Assembly (NCBI RefSeq): GCF_017873565.1
Contig: NZ_JAGGKH010000006.1
Span: 62,001-126,000, forward strand
From: Lederbergia galactosidilytica
GTDB lineage: Bacteria; Bacillota; Bacilli; Bacillales; Bacillaceae_C
Direction of reading: 5' to 3'
Length of the DNA stretch: 64,000 bases
A program made the translations under genes and the position numbers. The notes under the pieces were generated by a model, which was not told where the DNA came from, did not search any database, and saw nothing but the letters and a program-made list of their open reading frames with translations. Shown here piece after piece: positions 45,444 to 53,628 of the stretch. Numbering within the stretch: position 1 is the stretch's first letter; each line of letters begins with the position of its first letter.

Positions 45444-46364
45444 ATGAAAAAGAGACAATTGGGAAATTCAGATCTTTGGGTTTCTGAAATGGGGCTTGGC
45501 TGCATGTCTTTAAGCTCAAACAGGGATCATGCTAAAAAGATTATCCAAACTGCTTTTGAAGAAGGAATTAATTATTTTGATACCGCAGATTTATATGATT
45601 ATGGAGTTAATGAGGAAATCGTCGGAAAAGCATTAGCTCCTATACGTGATCAGGTTATCATTGCAACCAAAGTGGGGAACCGCTGGAATAAGCAAAAAAA
45701 TGGTTGGCATTGGGATCCTTCGAAAGCTTATATTAAGGAAGCTGTTAAAAATAGTTTGAAACGCCTGCAAACTGACTATATTGATTTATATCAATTACAT
45801 GGCGGCACAATCGATGATCCGTCTGAGGAAACGATTGAAGCTTTTGAAGAATTACGGCGGGAAGGACTAATTCGCTACTATGGCATTTCTTCTATTCGAC
45901 CAAATGTCATTAAATCATTTGCTGAGAAATCTGCTATTATAAGCAATATGATGCAATATAGCATTTTAGATCGACGTCCCGAGGAATTATTCGCTTTTTT
46001 GCAAGACAAAAATATTAGTGTTGTAACTAGAGGCTCGGTAGCAAAGGGATTACTTAGTGATAAAGTACTAGAAAAACTAAATTCAGAGGAATTAGAAGGC
46101 TATTTAAATTATACTTCTGTAGAAGTAAAGGAATTAATCAAAAGTATTCAAGCTAAATTATTAACAACAGGCAGAACGCTGAATGAAATTGCCCTTCAAT
46201 ATAATCTTGCTCACAAAGCGGTAGCTGCTGTGGTAACAGGGGCAAGTTCAGTAGAGCAAGTGAAAGATAATGCCCGTGCCGTTAATACAGAACCTCTACA
46301 TCAAGAGGAAATTGAATATTTAAAATGGATTACAAAAGAAACTCGGTATGAAAATCACCGCTAA
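45444..46364 (+). CDS. yqkF: YqkF, aldo/keto reductase
   Basis: The protein has 306 residues. The (alpha/beta)8 AKR catalytic tetrad is visible: Asp and Tyr in 'FDTADLYDYG', Lys in 'IATKVGN', His in 'YQLHGG'. It is an NADPH-dependent oxidoreductase of small carbonyls; the natural substrate is unknown. It is divergent from nudF with a 186-base gap and has an AAAGGA site before the ATG. Confidence 0.92.
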   Translation: MKKRQLGNSDLWVSEMGLGCMSLSSNRDHAKKIIQTAFEEGINYFDTADLYDYGVNEEIVGKALAPIRDQVIIATKVGNRWNKQKNGWHWDPSKAYIKEAVKNSLKRLQTDYIDLYQLHGGTIDDPSEETIEAFEELRREGLIRYYGISSIRPNVIKSFAEKSAIISNMMQYSILDRRPEELFAFLQDKNISVVTRGSVAKGLLSDKVLEKLNSEELEGYLNYTSVEVKELIKSIQAKLLTTGRTLNEIALQYNLAHKAVAAVVTGASSVEQVKDNARAVNTEPLHQEEIEYLKWITKETRYENHR

Positions 46365-46485
46365 TTTCTAAAAATGCAAATTTCCTTTGTAATAGAGTCA
46401 ATTTCATAATTGCTTATTAATGATCATACACGAACGTTTTTGTTAAAGGAGATTGAATTGTTATCCAATGTATTTCCTTAACTTA

Positions 46486-46587
46486 GTTGATTGGAGCGGA
46501 AGGTGCCACTCCTGGGGGATTAGCGTGACAGGTGAGAAGCTCACCGCACGCCCCCCCGGAAAACGTCCACCTGAAGCGTAAATCAAC
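46486..46587. repeat. MITE-like GC-rich Bacillus intergenic repeat
   Basis: Imperfect 20-base terminal inverted repeats, GTTGATTGGAGCGGAAGGTG and CACCTGAAGCGTAAATCAAC, bound a 102-base element with TCACCGCACGCCC inside. Multi-copy elements with the same ends are familiar from many Bacillus genomes. There is no coding capacity. Confidence 0.75.
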
Positions 46588-46703
46588 GTCGTTCGGATTT
46601 GTAGGCTAAAATCTCTATTATGAAATTGATTCAATAGCTTATGCAATATTTTATTGGCAGAACGAAAAGTATTTGTTCCTCCATTCAGCAAAATCCTGCA
46701 AAA

Positions 46704-46749
46704 CATAACCTGGACCAACCTATTATCTATTTGCTTGGTTCAGGTTATG
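46704..46749. repeat. Stable inverted repeat of unknown role
   Basis: CATAACCTGGACCAA and TTGGTTCAGGTTATG pair over 15 positions (one G-U) around a 16-base loop. No T-run follows on either strand, so it is not a normal terminator. It lies between yqkF and the sinI promoter. Confidence 0.65.
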
Positions 46750-46907
46750 ACCACTCAGGGATCTATTTAAAAAAATCCATCAATTTCCTACAAAATTTCA
46801 AGTTATTTTTTAATATTACCCCGATAAAACAAGATTGCTTTGCTTTTATTTACAAACTTCCCTACTAAATGTCATAAAAATAATCTCTAAGCTAATTTCG
46901 GATAATT

Positions 46908-46982
46908 TATCGACATCGACATTTTTTTCAGGTTTGTGACTTTTGTAGCGTTTATACTTATTCTAGAATATAATTCTATAAT
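46908..46982 (+). promoter_or_regulatory. sinI promoter region with Spo0A-like boxes
   Basis: Two TATAAT elements (46969-46974, 46977-46982) lie just before the riboswitch. On the complementary strand, overlapping TGTCGAT copies (46908-46921) resemble Spo0A boxes (TGTCGAA), each at 6 of 7 positions. No clear -35 was found. B. subtilis sinI is Spo0A-activated. Confidence 0.45.
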
Positions 46983-46989
46983 AGACAGA

Positions 46990-47163
46990 AAAGAGCAAAC
47001 CTGACGAAAGTCAGAGACGCAAAACCTCAGACCTAAGGTTATTAGAAATGCGCAAGCGCCTAGAGCTAGACAACAACCGCGACATTAAGCAACTTATCTA
47101 TCTACGTGCTAGGATTTTAAAATTTCCTATGCATGAACAAATAACTATGGTAGCTGGGGTACC
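46990..47163 (+). promoter_or_regulatory. Cyclic-di-GMP-I (GEMM-I) riboswitch upstream of sinI
   Basis: Conserved blocks occur in order: GAGCAAACC (46993-47001), a CTGAC-GAAA-GTCAG hairpin with its GAAA tetraloop at 47006-47009, GAGACGCAAAACC (47013-47025), CCTAAG (47032-47037), TATGG (47146-47150), and TAGCTGGGGTACC (47151-47163). CCUAAG with UAUGG is the classic 11-nt receptor for a GAAA tetraloop and is diagnostic of this aptamer. The likely ligand contacts (G before CAAACC, A in GCAAA, C in ACC) are present. P3 is stretched to about 108 bases, and P1 pairing is weaker than in the well-known Vc2 RNA. sinI follows 33 bases later. Confidence 0.78.
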
Positions 47164-47186
47164 TAATCATTGTTGGGTAATTAGGG
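47161..47186 (+). promoter_or_regulatory. Possible Shine-Dalgarno-masking hairpin of sinI
   Basis: CCTAAT (47162-47167) pairs with ATTAGG (47180-47185), which overlaps the AGGGGG ribosome binding site (47183-47188). The 5' arm also shares bases with the 3' strand of aptamer P1. This is the position expected of a translational expression platform. The stem is only 6 bases. Confidence 0.45.
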
Positions 47187-47195
47187 GGTATAAAG

Positions 47196-47375
47196 ATGGA
47201 TAAATTAACGAATAAAGCATTGGATCATGAATGGAGAGATTTAATTTTGAAAGCATTAGAAGCAGGGATGTCCACAGATACAATCCGGGATTTTTTTCGC
47301 GATTATATAAGTCCAGAAACAAAAGAATCCGTTGAGCAAAAGACAAATTCTCAAGATCCAAACAAGATATCGTGA
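47196..47375 (+). CDS. sinI: SinI, antagonist of SinR
   Basis: The protein has 59 residues from an ATG with an AGGGGG site 7 bases upstream. 'LDHEWRDLILKALEAGMSTD' followed by 'TIRDFFRDY' matches the SinI helix-hook that pairs with the C-terminal domain of SinR. SinI sequesters SinR and so derepresses matrix genes. The gene is too short for many gene finders. It lies directly behind the riboswitch and 208 bases before sinR. In B. subtilis sinIR lies by tasA, not here. Confidence 0.88.
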   Translation: MDKLTNKALDHEWRDLILKALEAGMSTDTIRDFFRDYISPETKESVEQKTNSQDPNKIS

Positions 47376-47500
47376 AATATTAGTTCTTAGTATTAACCAA
47401 CTACTAAAAAGTGAAGAGTTACTAGAACATTTTATCTAGATGTTACACTCGATCATTTAACCCAGTACAATTACCATTTAAATTCCTGTCATATATTAAG

Positions 47501-47555
47501 TTTGTCAAAATAGTTTGTTCGAAATACGAAACACACCTTCGTTATATGATATAAT
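47501..47555 (+). promoter_or_regulatory. sinR promoter with Spo0A box
   Basis: TTTGTCAAAA (47501-47510) is a full match to the Spo0A box. A near-palindrome TGTTCGAAATACGAAACA follows at 47516-47533. An extended -10, TGATATAAT, lies at 47547-47555, with no good -35, a pattern typical of activated promoters. It would allow sinR to be transcribed apart from sinI. Confidence 0.55.
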
Positions 47556-47583
47556 ATTGGGTGTAAGGAAGGTGAAGACATCC

Positions 47584-47913
47584 GTGATTGGCGAACGAAT
47601 ACGTAAATATCGAAAACAAAACAATATGTCTTTATCAGAGCTGGCTGAAAAAGCTGGGATTGCAAAATCATATTTAAGCTCTATTGAGCGAAACATTCAA
47701 TCAAATCCTTCCATTCAATTCTTGGAAAAGGTATCTTCTGTCTTGAATGTTTCTGTTCAATCATTATTGCATGGAGATTCTGAAAAAATATCGGATGGTC
47801 ATTTGGATGAAGATTGGGAAGCGCTTGTTCGAGAAGCGATGGCTTCTGGTGTTTCCAAACAAGAGTTCCGTGAATTCCTTGAGTTTAATAAGTGGAAAAT
47901 GAAGCATAAGTAA
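47584..47913 (+). CDS. sinR: SinR, master repressor of biofilm genes
   Basis: The protein has 109 residues from the GTG at 47584, which has an AAGGAAGGTG site 8 bases upstream; the longer frame is a leader artefact. The Xre-type helix-turn-helix 'LSELAEKAGIAKSYLSSIER' is nearly identical in pattern to B. subtilis SinR. The C-terminal 'DEDWEALVREAMASGVSKQE' is the SinI-binding domain. SinR represses eps and tapA-type operons. A terminator follows at once. Confidence 0.94.
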   Translation: MIGERIRKYRKQNNMSLSELAEKAGIAKSYLSSIERNIQSNPSIQFLEKVSSVLNVSVQSLLHGDSEKISDGHLDEDWEALVREAMASGVSKQEFREFLEFNKWKMKHK

Positions 47914-47914
47914 A

Positions 47915-47948
47915 GACGTACAGAGACATATTGTCTCTGTGCGTTTTG
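47915..47948 (+). terminator. Terminator after sinR
   Basis: ACGTACAGAGACA pairs with TGTCTCTGTGCGT (one G-U) around a 3-base loop, followed by TTTTG. Confidence 0.9.
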
Positions 47949-48128
47949 CATTTAGTCACCAAGATAATTCTTTTTTTATTCTAGATTTAGGTAATTTTTC
48001 TATTTTAGAATGGAGTGCTTTTAAAAGTTCGGCTTTTTCCTTATAATAGTATGAAATAGCTGAAACTTTTTAGTATAAAAAACGTATTTACAAATAGGGA
48101 AAAGAATGAGACAGGAGTCGATGTAGCC

Positions 48129-48785
48129 TTGAAACCTATTCTTTTATTTTTATTAGGGATGTTCTCCGCTGCCGAAACATTCATGTTATGGATCATATTG
48201 TTTTTAGGTTTTGACTTACCCTATTGGAGTGCGTCTCTAAGCTCTATCCTCATTGGTGGTCTCACCTTTTTCGGTGTGAAATTCTTTTTCGATCATAAAT
48301 TTTTGAAAAAAAATAAATTGACAAGAAAAGAATATGCCTACATTCAAAAAAACATGCAAGATGCAAAATCAAAAATGGCTAGGCTCCAAAAAGCTTTTTT
48401 ATCCGTACGTTCGATGGGTGCTTTTAAACAATTATACGAACTCACTAAATTAACAAAACGAATGTACCAAATTGTTCATAAAGATCCACGACGATTTTAT
48501 CAATCTGAACGTTTCTTTTTCTATCATTTAGATTCAATTGTCGAGCTTTCCGAGCGTTACGCGATGTTAGCCTCACAGCCAGTGAAAAACGAACAAATGT
48601 ATATCTCACTTAAGGAAACACAAAGTACACTCGAAGATTTGAGTGATTCTGTAAAAAAAGATATTTATCATGTATTATCCCGAGATGTGGAAGATCTAAA
48701 TTTTGAACTAGATGTCGCTAAGCATTCCTTAAAAAAACTTGAATACAATCCAATCGACACCGATGAAAGGAGTACCAAACAATGA
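48129..48785 (+). CDS. xpaC: XpaC-like membrane protein
   Basis: The protein has 218 residues from a TTG at 48129 with GGAG about 11 bases upstream. Two hydrophobic segments lie at about 3-23 and 27-48, and a long helical cytoplasmic region follows. It matches the XpaC (5-bromo-4-chloroindolyl phosphate hydrolysis) family in layout and in its partner: yaaN follows with a 4-base overlap. Biological role is unclear; both are linked with envelope stress in Bacillus. In B. subtilis the pair lies near dnaX rather than here. Confidence 0.82.
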   Translation: MKPILLFLLGMFSAAETFMLWIILFLGFDLPYWSASLSSILIGGLTFFGVKFFFDHKFLKKNKLTRKEYAYIQKNMQDAKSKMARLQKAFLSVRSMGAFKQLYELTKLTKRMYQIVHKDPRRFYQSERFFFYHLDSIVELSERYAMLASQPVKNEQMYISLKETQSTLEDLSDSVKKDIYHVLSRDVEDLNFELDVAKHSLKKLEYNPIDTDERSTKQ

Positions 48786-49951
48786 GTGAACAAAATAAAG
48801 ATACTGAATTAAAATTTGATAGTTTAGATGACCTATTAGCAAACCCCTTTGGAGAAGAAGAATTAATCAAACCTGAACAGAGTCCTCAACTCCAGGAAGC
48901 TAAGCCTGTTAGACTTGTAGATAGTCTCCCGGAGGAAAATAAAAAACGCGCTCTAGAGCTCGCTAATCAAATTGATCCAACAAATCATCAAGCGGTTATT
49001 GCCTATGGCACCAATGCTCAATCTCAATTATTAAATTTCTCTAGTTCGATGCTTGATCACGTGCAAAACAAGGACATTGGTCCCATTGGGGATATTTTGA
49101 ATGAATTAATGGGAAAGCTAAAGGATGTCAACCCTGATGAGCTTACCCCGGAAAAGAAAAATTTCTTCTCGAAAATGTTTGGTAAAATGTCAAACTCTAT
49201 TCAAGAAGTAATGTCTAAATATCAGAAAACAGGTGCACAGATTGATCGGATAACGGTAAAGCTTAATCAATCAAAGGAAACATTAATTACAGATGTTAAA
49301 ACGCTAGAACAATTATACGAAAAAAACAAAGATTATTTCCGGGCTTTAAATATTTATATTGCAGCAGGAGAACTGAAAATTGAGGAATTACGAACTAAAA
49401 CAATTCCCGAACTAAAGAAAAAAGCAGAAGCAACCGATGATCAAATGATGTATCAAGAAGTGAATGATATGGTGCAATTCACTGATCGACTTGAAAAACG
49501 ATTATATGATCTTAAACTAAGCCGGCAAATCACGATCCAAAGTGCCCCTCAAATTCGAATGATACAAAATACGAATCAAGCTTTGGCCGAAAAAATTCAG
49601 ACATCTATTATGACTGCAATTCCGCTTTGGAAAAACCAAATCGCAATCGCACTAACCTTGATTCGCCAGCGTCAGGCCGTCGAAGCTCAAAAACAAGTCT
49701 CTCAGACAACCAATGACTTGCTTTTAAAAAATGCGGAAATGTTAAAATCCAATACAATTGAAACCGCACGTGAGAATGAACGTGGCCTTGTTGATATCGA
49801 GACACTGAAAAAGACTCAAGCTAATTTAATTTCCACTCTAGAAGAAACCATTAAAATTCAGCAAGAAGGCCGAACAAAACGTGCTCAAGCCGAACAAGAG
49901 CTTGTTTCTATGGAAAATGATTTAAAAGAAAAACTTTTGAAATTAACATAA
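48782..49951 (+). CDS. yaaN: YaaN, TelA-family toxic anion resistance protein
   Basis: The protein has 389 residues, almost entirely helical with predicted coiled coils. '[20 protein letters not shown]' and '[20 protein letters not shown]' are typical of the TelA (KlaA) family. The family is associated with tellurite and antibiotic tolerance, but the mechanism is not settled. It is translationally coupled to xpaC. A strong terminator follows. Confidence 0.9.
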   Translation: MSEQNKDTELKFDSLDDLLANPFGEEELIKPEQSPQLQEAKPVRLVDSLPEENKKRALELANQIDPTNHQAVIAYGTNAQSQLLNFSSSMLDHVQNKDIGPIGDILNELMGKLKDVNPDELTPEKKNFFSKMFGKMSNSIQEVMSKYQKTGAQIDRITVKLNQSKETLITDVKTLEQLYEKNKDYFRALNIYIAAGELKIEELRTKTIPELKKKAEATDDQMMYQEVNDMVQFTDRLEKRLYDLKLSRQITIQSAPQIRMIQNTNQALAEKIQTSIMTAIPLWKNQIAIALTLIRQRQAVEAQKQVSQTTNDLLLKNAEMLKSNTIETARENERGLVDIETLKKTQANLISTLEETIKIQQEGRTKRAQAEQELVSMENDLKEKLLKLT

Positions 49952-50005
49952 GCTCAGGCCAAGATATTACTCCTTGAGTGAATTACTGTGGCCCACCTTT
50001 ATACA

Positions 50006-50044
50006 AACCCGGACATCATCCATGATGTCCGGGTTCTAATTTTT
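50006..50044. terminator. Bidirectional terminator between yaaN and yqkB
   Basis: A 13-base perfect stem AACCCGGACATCAT / ATGATGTCCGGGTT with a 2-base loop is followed by CTAATTTTT. It also lies 5 bases beyond the convergent yqkB stop. Confidence 0.9.
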
Positions 50045-50048
50045 ACGC

Positions 50049-50378
50049 CTATTTTAATTGACAACTCATTCGCCCATTTAATATTTCGCTAGGACTGCTA
50101 AGTTGGAAAGTTTGTTTCTCTGGTAAAAAGTTAATTTTCATTTCATCATCGAAAAAAACTAATTTTGTCTTTTCTATATATACATCCATTGTATTAGTTG
50201 GGATTTTTGAATAATCCTCTTCAATAAAATTTTCTTTGTTAGTTAATTCTAGGGTAGGTATACCACTAACTGCACAACCACAGCCCTCTGTTTCATATTT
50301 TAAGGTTACAATAGAATAATCTGTGTTCATTTTTTTCTTTATTTGTTTCTCCGCTTCTGCTGTAATAAATAACTTCAT
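50049..50378 (-). CDS. yqkB: YqkB, HesB/IscA-like protein
   Basis: The protein has 109 residues from the ATG at 50378, with a GAGGAG site 5 bases upstream. The fold resembles IscA/HesB scaffold proteins ('FITAEAEKQIKKK', 'YETEGCGCAVSGIPTLEL'). The Cys-Gly-Cys pair is kept, but the C-terminal paired cysteines of true A-type carriers are not clear; only one Cys is near the end. It may bind iron or a cluster; the role is unproven. Confidence 0.85.
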   Translation of the reverse strand: MKLFITAEAEKQIKKKMNTDYSIVTLKYETEGCGCAVSGIPTLELTNKENFIEEDYSKIPTNTMDVYIEKTKLVFFDDEMKINFLPEKQTFQLSSPSEILNGRMSCQLK

Positions 50379-50774
50379 AACTCTCCTCACCTTTCGTTCA
50401 CTTTCCTTTATCTTAACATGAACTTTATATTCTCACAGGAATGCAGATTATGACTCAACAAAAATACCCTTTTTCAATCATCTTTCTCGCTCCTCCAAAG
50501 ATTTTCCAATTGGCCATTCACAATTACTTGCGCCTTCTCATATTTTTAATTTGGATAAAAACAAACCTTGAAAGCAGAATAATATAAGATTCCTTTAATA
50601 CTGGACCAATTGTGATCTCCTTAAAATTTCTCTATAATAAATACAAGCATATAATCAATTCATTAATATTGAACTGATAATGAAGTAGATATTTATGGAG
50701 CCAAAACGTTGATTAGATGTCACCCGGAAATTTGGGGCAGAGACGTTCAATCGTTTAGATAAGGAGATACAACA
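50379..50774. other. Intergenic region before the luciferase-like gene
   Basis: No gene and no known riboswitch was recognised. The region is A/T-rich, with a slightly GC-rich last 80 bases (CACCCGGAAATTTGGGG) ahead of the ribosome binding site. Confidence 0.4.
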
Positions 50775-51779
50775 TTGCTTACATTAAATATACTTGATTA
50801 TTCCCCAATAGATGAGGGGACTAACGCACGCCAGGCATTGCTGCAGACGACGGAATTAGCGCGGTACGCTGATAAACTTGGTTATCATCGATTCTGGGTA
50901 GCTGAACATCACAATGTGTTATCTGTTGCCGGCAGTAGTCCAGAGATGCTGATGATGCATCTCGCCACAGCAACTAAGTCTATACGAATTGGTTCAGGCG
51001 GTGTCATGCTGCCTCATTACAGCCCATATAAGGTGGCAGAAAATTTTCGCATGCTTGAGGCATTGCACCCCAACCGAATTGACCTCGGCATTGGAAGATC
51101 ACCTAGCTATCAAATTGTTAATCTTGCCTTGAACGAAACAAAAGGTAAACGAGTATCCTATGAACAACAAATACAGGATCTAGCTAAATTTTTATCGAAT
51201 CATACTTTCGAAAATCATCGATTCAACAGCCTGGTCGCCACCCCAGTTATAGAGACCACTCCAGAAATGTGGATGTTAGGCACTGGCAAAGATAGTGCTA
51301 AAATGGCTGCTGAAAATGGAACAGCTTATGCTTTTGCCCATTTCGCAAAACCATCTAAAGCTGGACTGGATGCCATAGCTCATTACCGCAAAGATTTTAG
51401 GCCCTCGCTATTACTCAAGAGGCCAAAAGTTATGATAGCTGTATTTGCTATTATTGCAGAGACAACAGAAAAAGCGATGGAACTGGCACAAGCTTTTGAT
51501 TTATGGTTGCTATTTGTTGAGTCTGCCACCCCTCCGCCTTATTATCCATCTATTCAAACTGCAAAAAACCGGGGATTTAGCTTTGTTGAAAAGGAAAAGG
51601 TCCTGCAAAATCGAAAGCGCATGATCATTGGAAATGCCGAACAAGTTAAAGAGGAAATCAAACAGATAGCTGAACTATATCAGACAAATGAAATCACCAT
51701 TATCCCTAATTTTTATGGTGCCGATAACCGCATAGAAGGAATAAGTTTATTGGCACAAGCTTTTGGGTTACACCAATAA
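50775..51779 (+). CDS. LLM-class flavin-dependent oxidoreductase
   Basis: The protein has 334 residues from a TTG with an AAGGAGAT site. It is a bacterial luciferase-like TIM barrel: 'LDYSPIDEG', 'YHRFWVAEHHN', 'IRIGSGGVMLPHYSPYKVAE' and 'PNRIDLGIGRSP' are characteristic of the MsnO8/YceB-like subgroup. It uses reduced FMN to oxidise an unknown small substrate. It is monocistronic. Confidence 0.88.
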   Translation: MLTLNILDYSPIDEGTNARQALLQTTELARYADKLGYHRFWVAEHHNVLSVAGSSPEMLMMHLATATKSIRIGSGGVMLPHYSPYKVAENFRMLEALHPNRIDLGIGRSPSYQIVNLALNETKGKRVSYEQQIQDLAKFLSNHTFENHRFNSLVATPVIETTPEMWMLGTGKDSAKMAAENGTAYAFAHFAKPSKAGLDAIAHYRKDFRPSLLLKRPKVMIAVFAIIAETTEKAMELAQAFDLWLLFVESATPPPYYPSIQTAKNRGFSFVEKEKVLQNRKRMIIGNAEQVKEEIKQIAELYQTNEITIIPNFYGADNRIEGISLLAQAFGLHQ

Positions 51780-51785
51780 TACTAT

Positions 51786-51822
51786 TAGCCTAAATTCAGG
51801 ATCCATCCCTGGATCTAGGCTA
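51786..51822 (+). terminator. Probable terminator after the LLM oxidoreductase
   Basis: TAGCCTA/TAGGCTA outer and GATCCA/TGGATC inner pairs form a bulged hairpin 7 bases after the stop. The tail (TAACTTATT) is only moderately U-rich. Confidence 0.5.
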
Positions 51823-52198
51823 TAACTTATTAATGCATTAGCTGAGACATTTTCCAGGAACTTTGAAAAGCTTGTTTCACTTCACATTGAACCTACATTT
51901 CTTCTTGCTTTAAATATTGCTAATAGTACACGCTAGGATTCGTCTATTATACTTGAAATTTTGTTATGTCCTCCCTTCTATCTTTCGCATATTCCGTAAC
52001 AAATACAAATTATTGACCAAAAGTGATATTAAGGTTCTGCTCCTTTTCTGCTTACGCGTATGGATGACACTCACTGCCGACATCCGTATATTCCGAAAAT
52101 GGGCAAATTTGGAGGTTATCTTATTGTTTTATCTTGCTTCCATTAAACCGCTTTTTCCTTCTTCTTTACACCAACTTCCTTTTTTTTACAGTATTAAA
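51823..52198. other. Intergenic region upstream of polYB
   Basis: No gene is supported. The 100-codon frame at 51917-52219 lacks a ribosome binding site and runs into the LexA-like palindrome. Confidence 0.45.
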
Positions 52199-52239
52199 GG
52201 AACATACTTTCGTATATAATAAATACGAAAGTATGTTCC
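52199..52239 (+). promoter_or_regulatory. Double LexA (DinR)-like operator
   Basis: A 17-base perfect inverted repeat (GGAACATACTTTCGTAT and its complement) surrounds TATAAT (52215-52220). Each arm contains GAACATACTTTC, close to the Bacillus LexA box CGAACRNRYGTTYC. The -10 element lies between the two sites, so bound LexA would block the promoter of polYB-yolD. Confidence 0.65.
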
Positions 52240-52354
52240 TTGTTTTGTTGGGACACATATTATTTTTCAAAACTAAAAACTGTAAAGATTATTTTATACA
52301 GTTTCATCCTACTTTACAAGAGTCTTAAAACTGTTTTCTGGAAGGAGAAGGAAC

Positions 52355-53587
52355 ATGAAGAAAAAAGTGATTTTTCTAGTAGACATGCAATCCTTTTATG
52401 CATCAATAGAAAAAGCGGCTCATCCTGAACTTGCTCAGCAGCCAGTTATAATTTCTGGAGATCCAGAAAGACGCAGTGGCGTAGTTCTAGCTGCATGCCC
52501 ACTCGCAAAGAAACATGGTGTACAAAATGCTTCCCGCTTATGGGAAGCACAGAAGCAATGCCCACAGGCAATCATTCTCCGACCACGGATGCAACTCTAT
52601 GTTGATATCTCCATCAAGATTACGAATATTTTAAATCAATTTACCGACCTGGTAGAAGTATACTCGATTGATGAACAATTTCTAGATGTCACAGCGAGCC
52701 AGCATTTATTTGGAGAACCATTGGCAATCGCCAAAAATATTCAAGCCACTATTTTGAATAAAGTTGGCATAAAAGCGCGAGTTGGAATTGGTCCTAATAA
52801 AATATTAGCTAAAATGGCTTGTGATCAATTTGCTAAGAAAAATAAGGACGGCATATTTCAACTAGATTTTGACAATATAGAGGAATATATGTGGAAACTT
52901 CCCATTGAGAAAATGTTCGGGATCGGTAGAAGGATGGAACAACATTTAAAACGTATGGGTATCCGAACGATTGGCCATTTAGCCAACTTCCCTTTACATA
53001 TTTTAAAGAAAAGATGGGGAATTAATGGAGAGGTACTTTGGCAGACAGCAAATGGCATCAATCACTCCCCTGTAACTGTCAAGACCCATGATCAGCAAAA
53101 GGCTATTGGCCATCATATGACATTACCAAGAGATTATAATCGCCTAGAGGATATCAAGGTAGTCCTACTTGAATTAAGTGAGGAAGTTGCCCGGCGCGCC
53201 CGTTTTAAAGACTATATGGGAGGCACTGTATCATTGAGTGTTCGGGGCACTAGCTTCAAAACCCCTACAGGGTTCCAGCGGCAGCTGAAATTAACCACTC
53301 CTACCCATTTTGACCTAGATATCTTTCATGCAGTTTGTCTACTTTTTCAAAAATATTGGGATGGCTTACCAGTGCGTAGTATCGGAGTAACGCTTTCCCA
53401 ATTACAAATCGCCCAGCAATATCAATTAAATTTATTTAATTCTGAACTAAAAAAGGAAAAAATCAATCAGGCTTTAGATTTTGTTTATCTGAAATATGGA
53501 CCGACCGCTTTAATTCGCGCTTCCTCTTTAAATGAAGCTGGGCAGGCTTTTCATAGAGCTGAAAAAATAGGTGGCCATTATAAGTAA
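52355..53587 (+). CDS. polYB: PolYB (YqjW/UvrX type), Y-family DNA polymerase
   Basis: The protein has 410 residues. Catalytic carboxylates are in 'FLVDMQSFYASIEKA' and 'YSIDEQFLDVT'; helix-hairpin-helix residues lie near 'KMFGIGRRMEQHLKRMG'. The beta-clamp motif is 'QLNLF' near 372. It belongs to the UmuC/ImpB-like branch and carries out error-prone lesion bypass. LexA-like sites lie upstream and a YolD-family gene follows, as with B. subtilis yqjW-yqjX. Confidence 0.93.
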   Translation: MKKKVIFLVDMQSFYASIEKAAHPELAQQPVIISGDPERRSGVVLAACPLAKKHGVQNASRLWEAQKQCPQAIILRPRMQLYVDISIKITNILNQFTDLVEVYSIDEQFLDVTASQHLFGEPLAIAKNIQATILNKVGIKARVGIGPNKILAKMACDQFAKKNKDGIFQLDFDNIEEYMWKLPIEKMFGIGRRMEQHLKRMGIRTIGHLANFPLHILKKRWGINGEVLWQTANGINHSPVTVKTHDQQKAIGHHMTLPRDYNRLEDIKVVLLELSEEVARRARFKDYMGGTVSLSVRGTSFKTPTGFQRQLKLTTPTHFDLDIFHAVCLLFQKYWDGLPVRSIGVTLSQLQIAQQYQLNLFNSELKKEKINQALDFVYLKYGPTALIRASSLNEAGQAFHRAEKIGGHYK

Positions 53588-53628
53588 ATTGTCATGATGG
53601 ATCTTTAACATTAGAAGGGAGAATGTCA

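Larger units (their letters stand above)
46365..46985. other. Long intergenic region and sinI promoter
   Basis: It holds a GC-rich inverted repeat (46486-46587), a stable stem-loop (46704-46749) and the sinI promoter area. Frames of 75-85 codons here overlap these structures and are judged spurious. Confidence 0.5.

Noticed and set aside
51917-52219. 100-codon plus-strand frame
   Set aside because: No ribosome binding site, ends inside the LexA-like palindrome, and lacks recognisable protein features.
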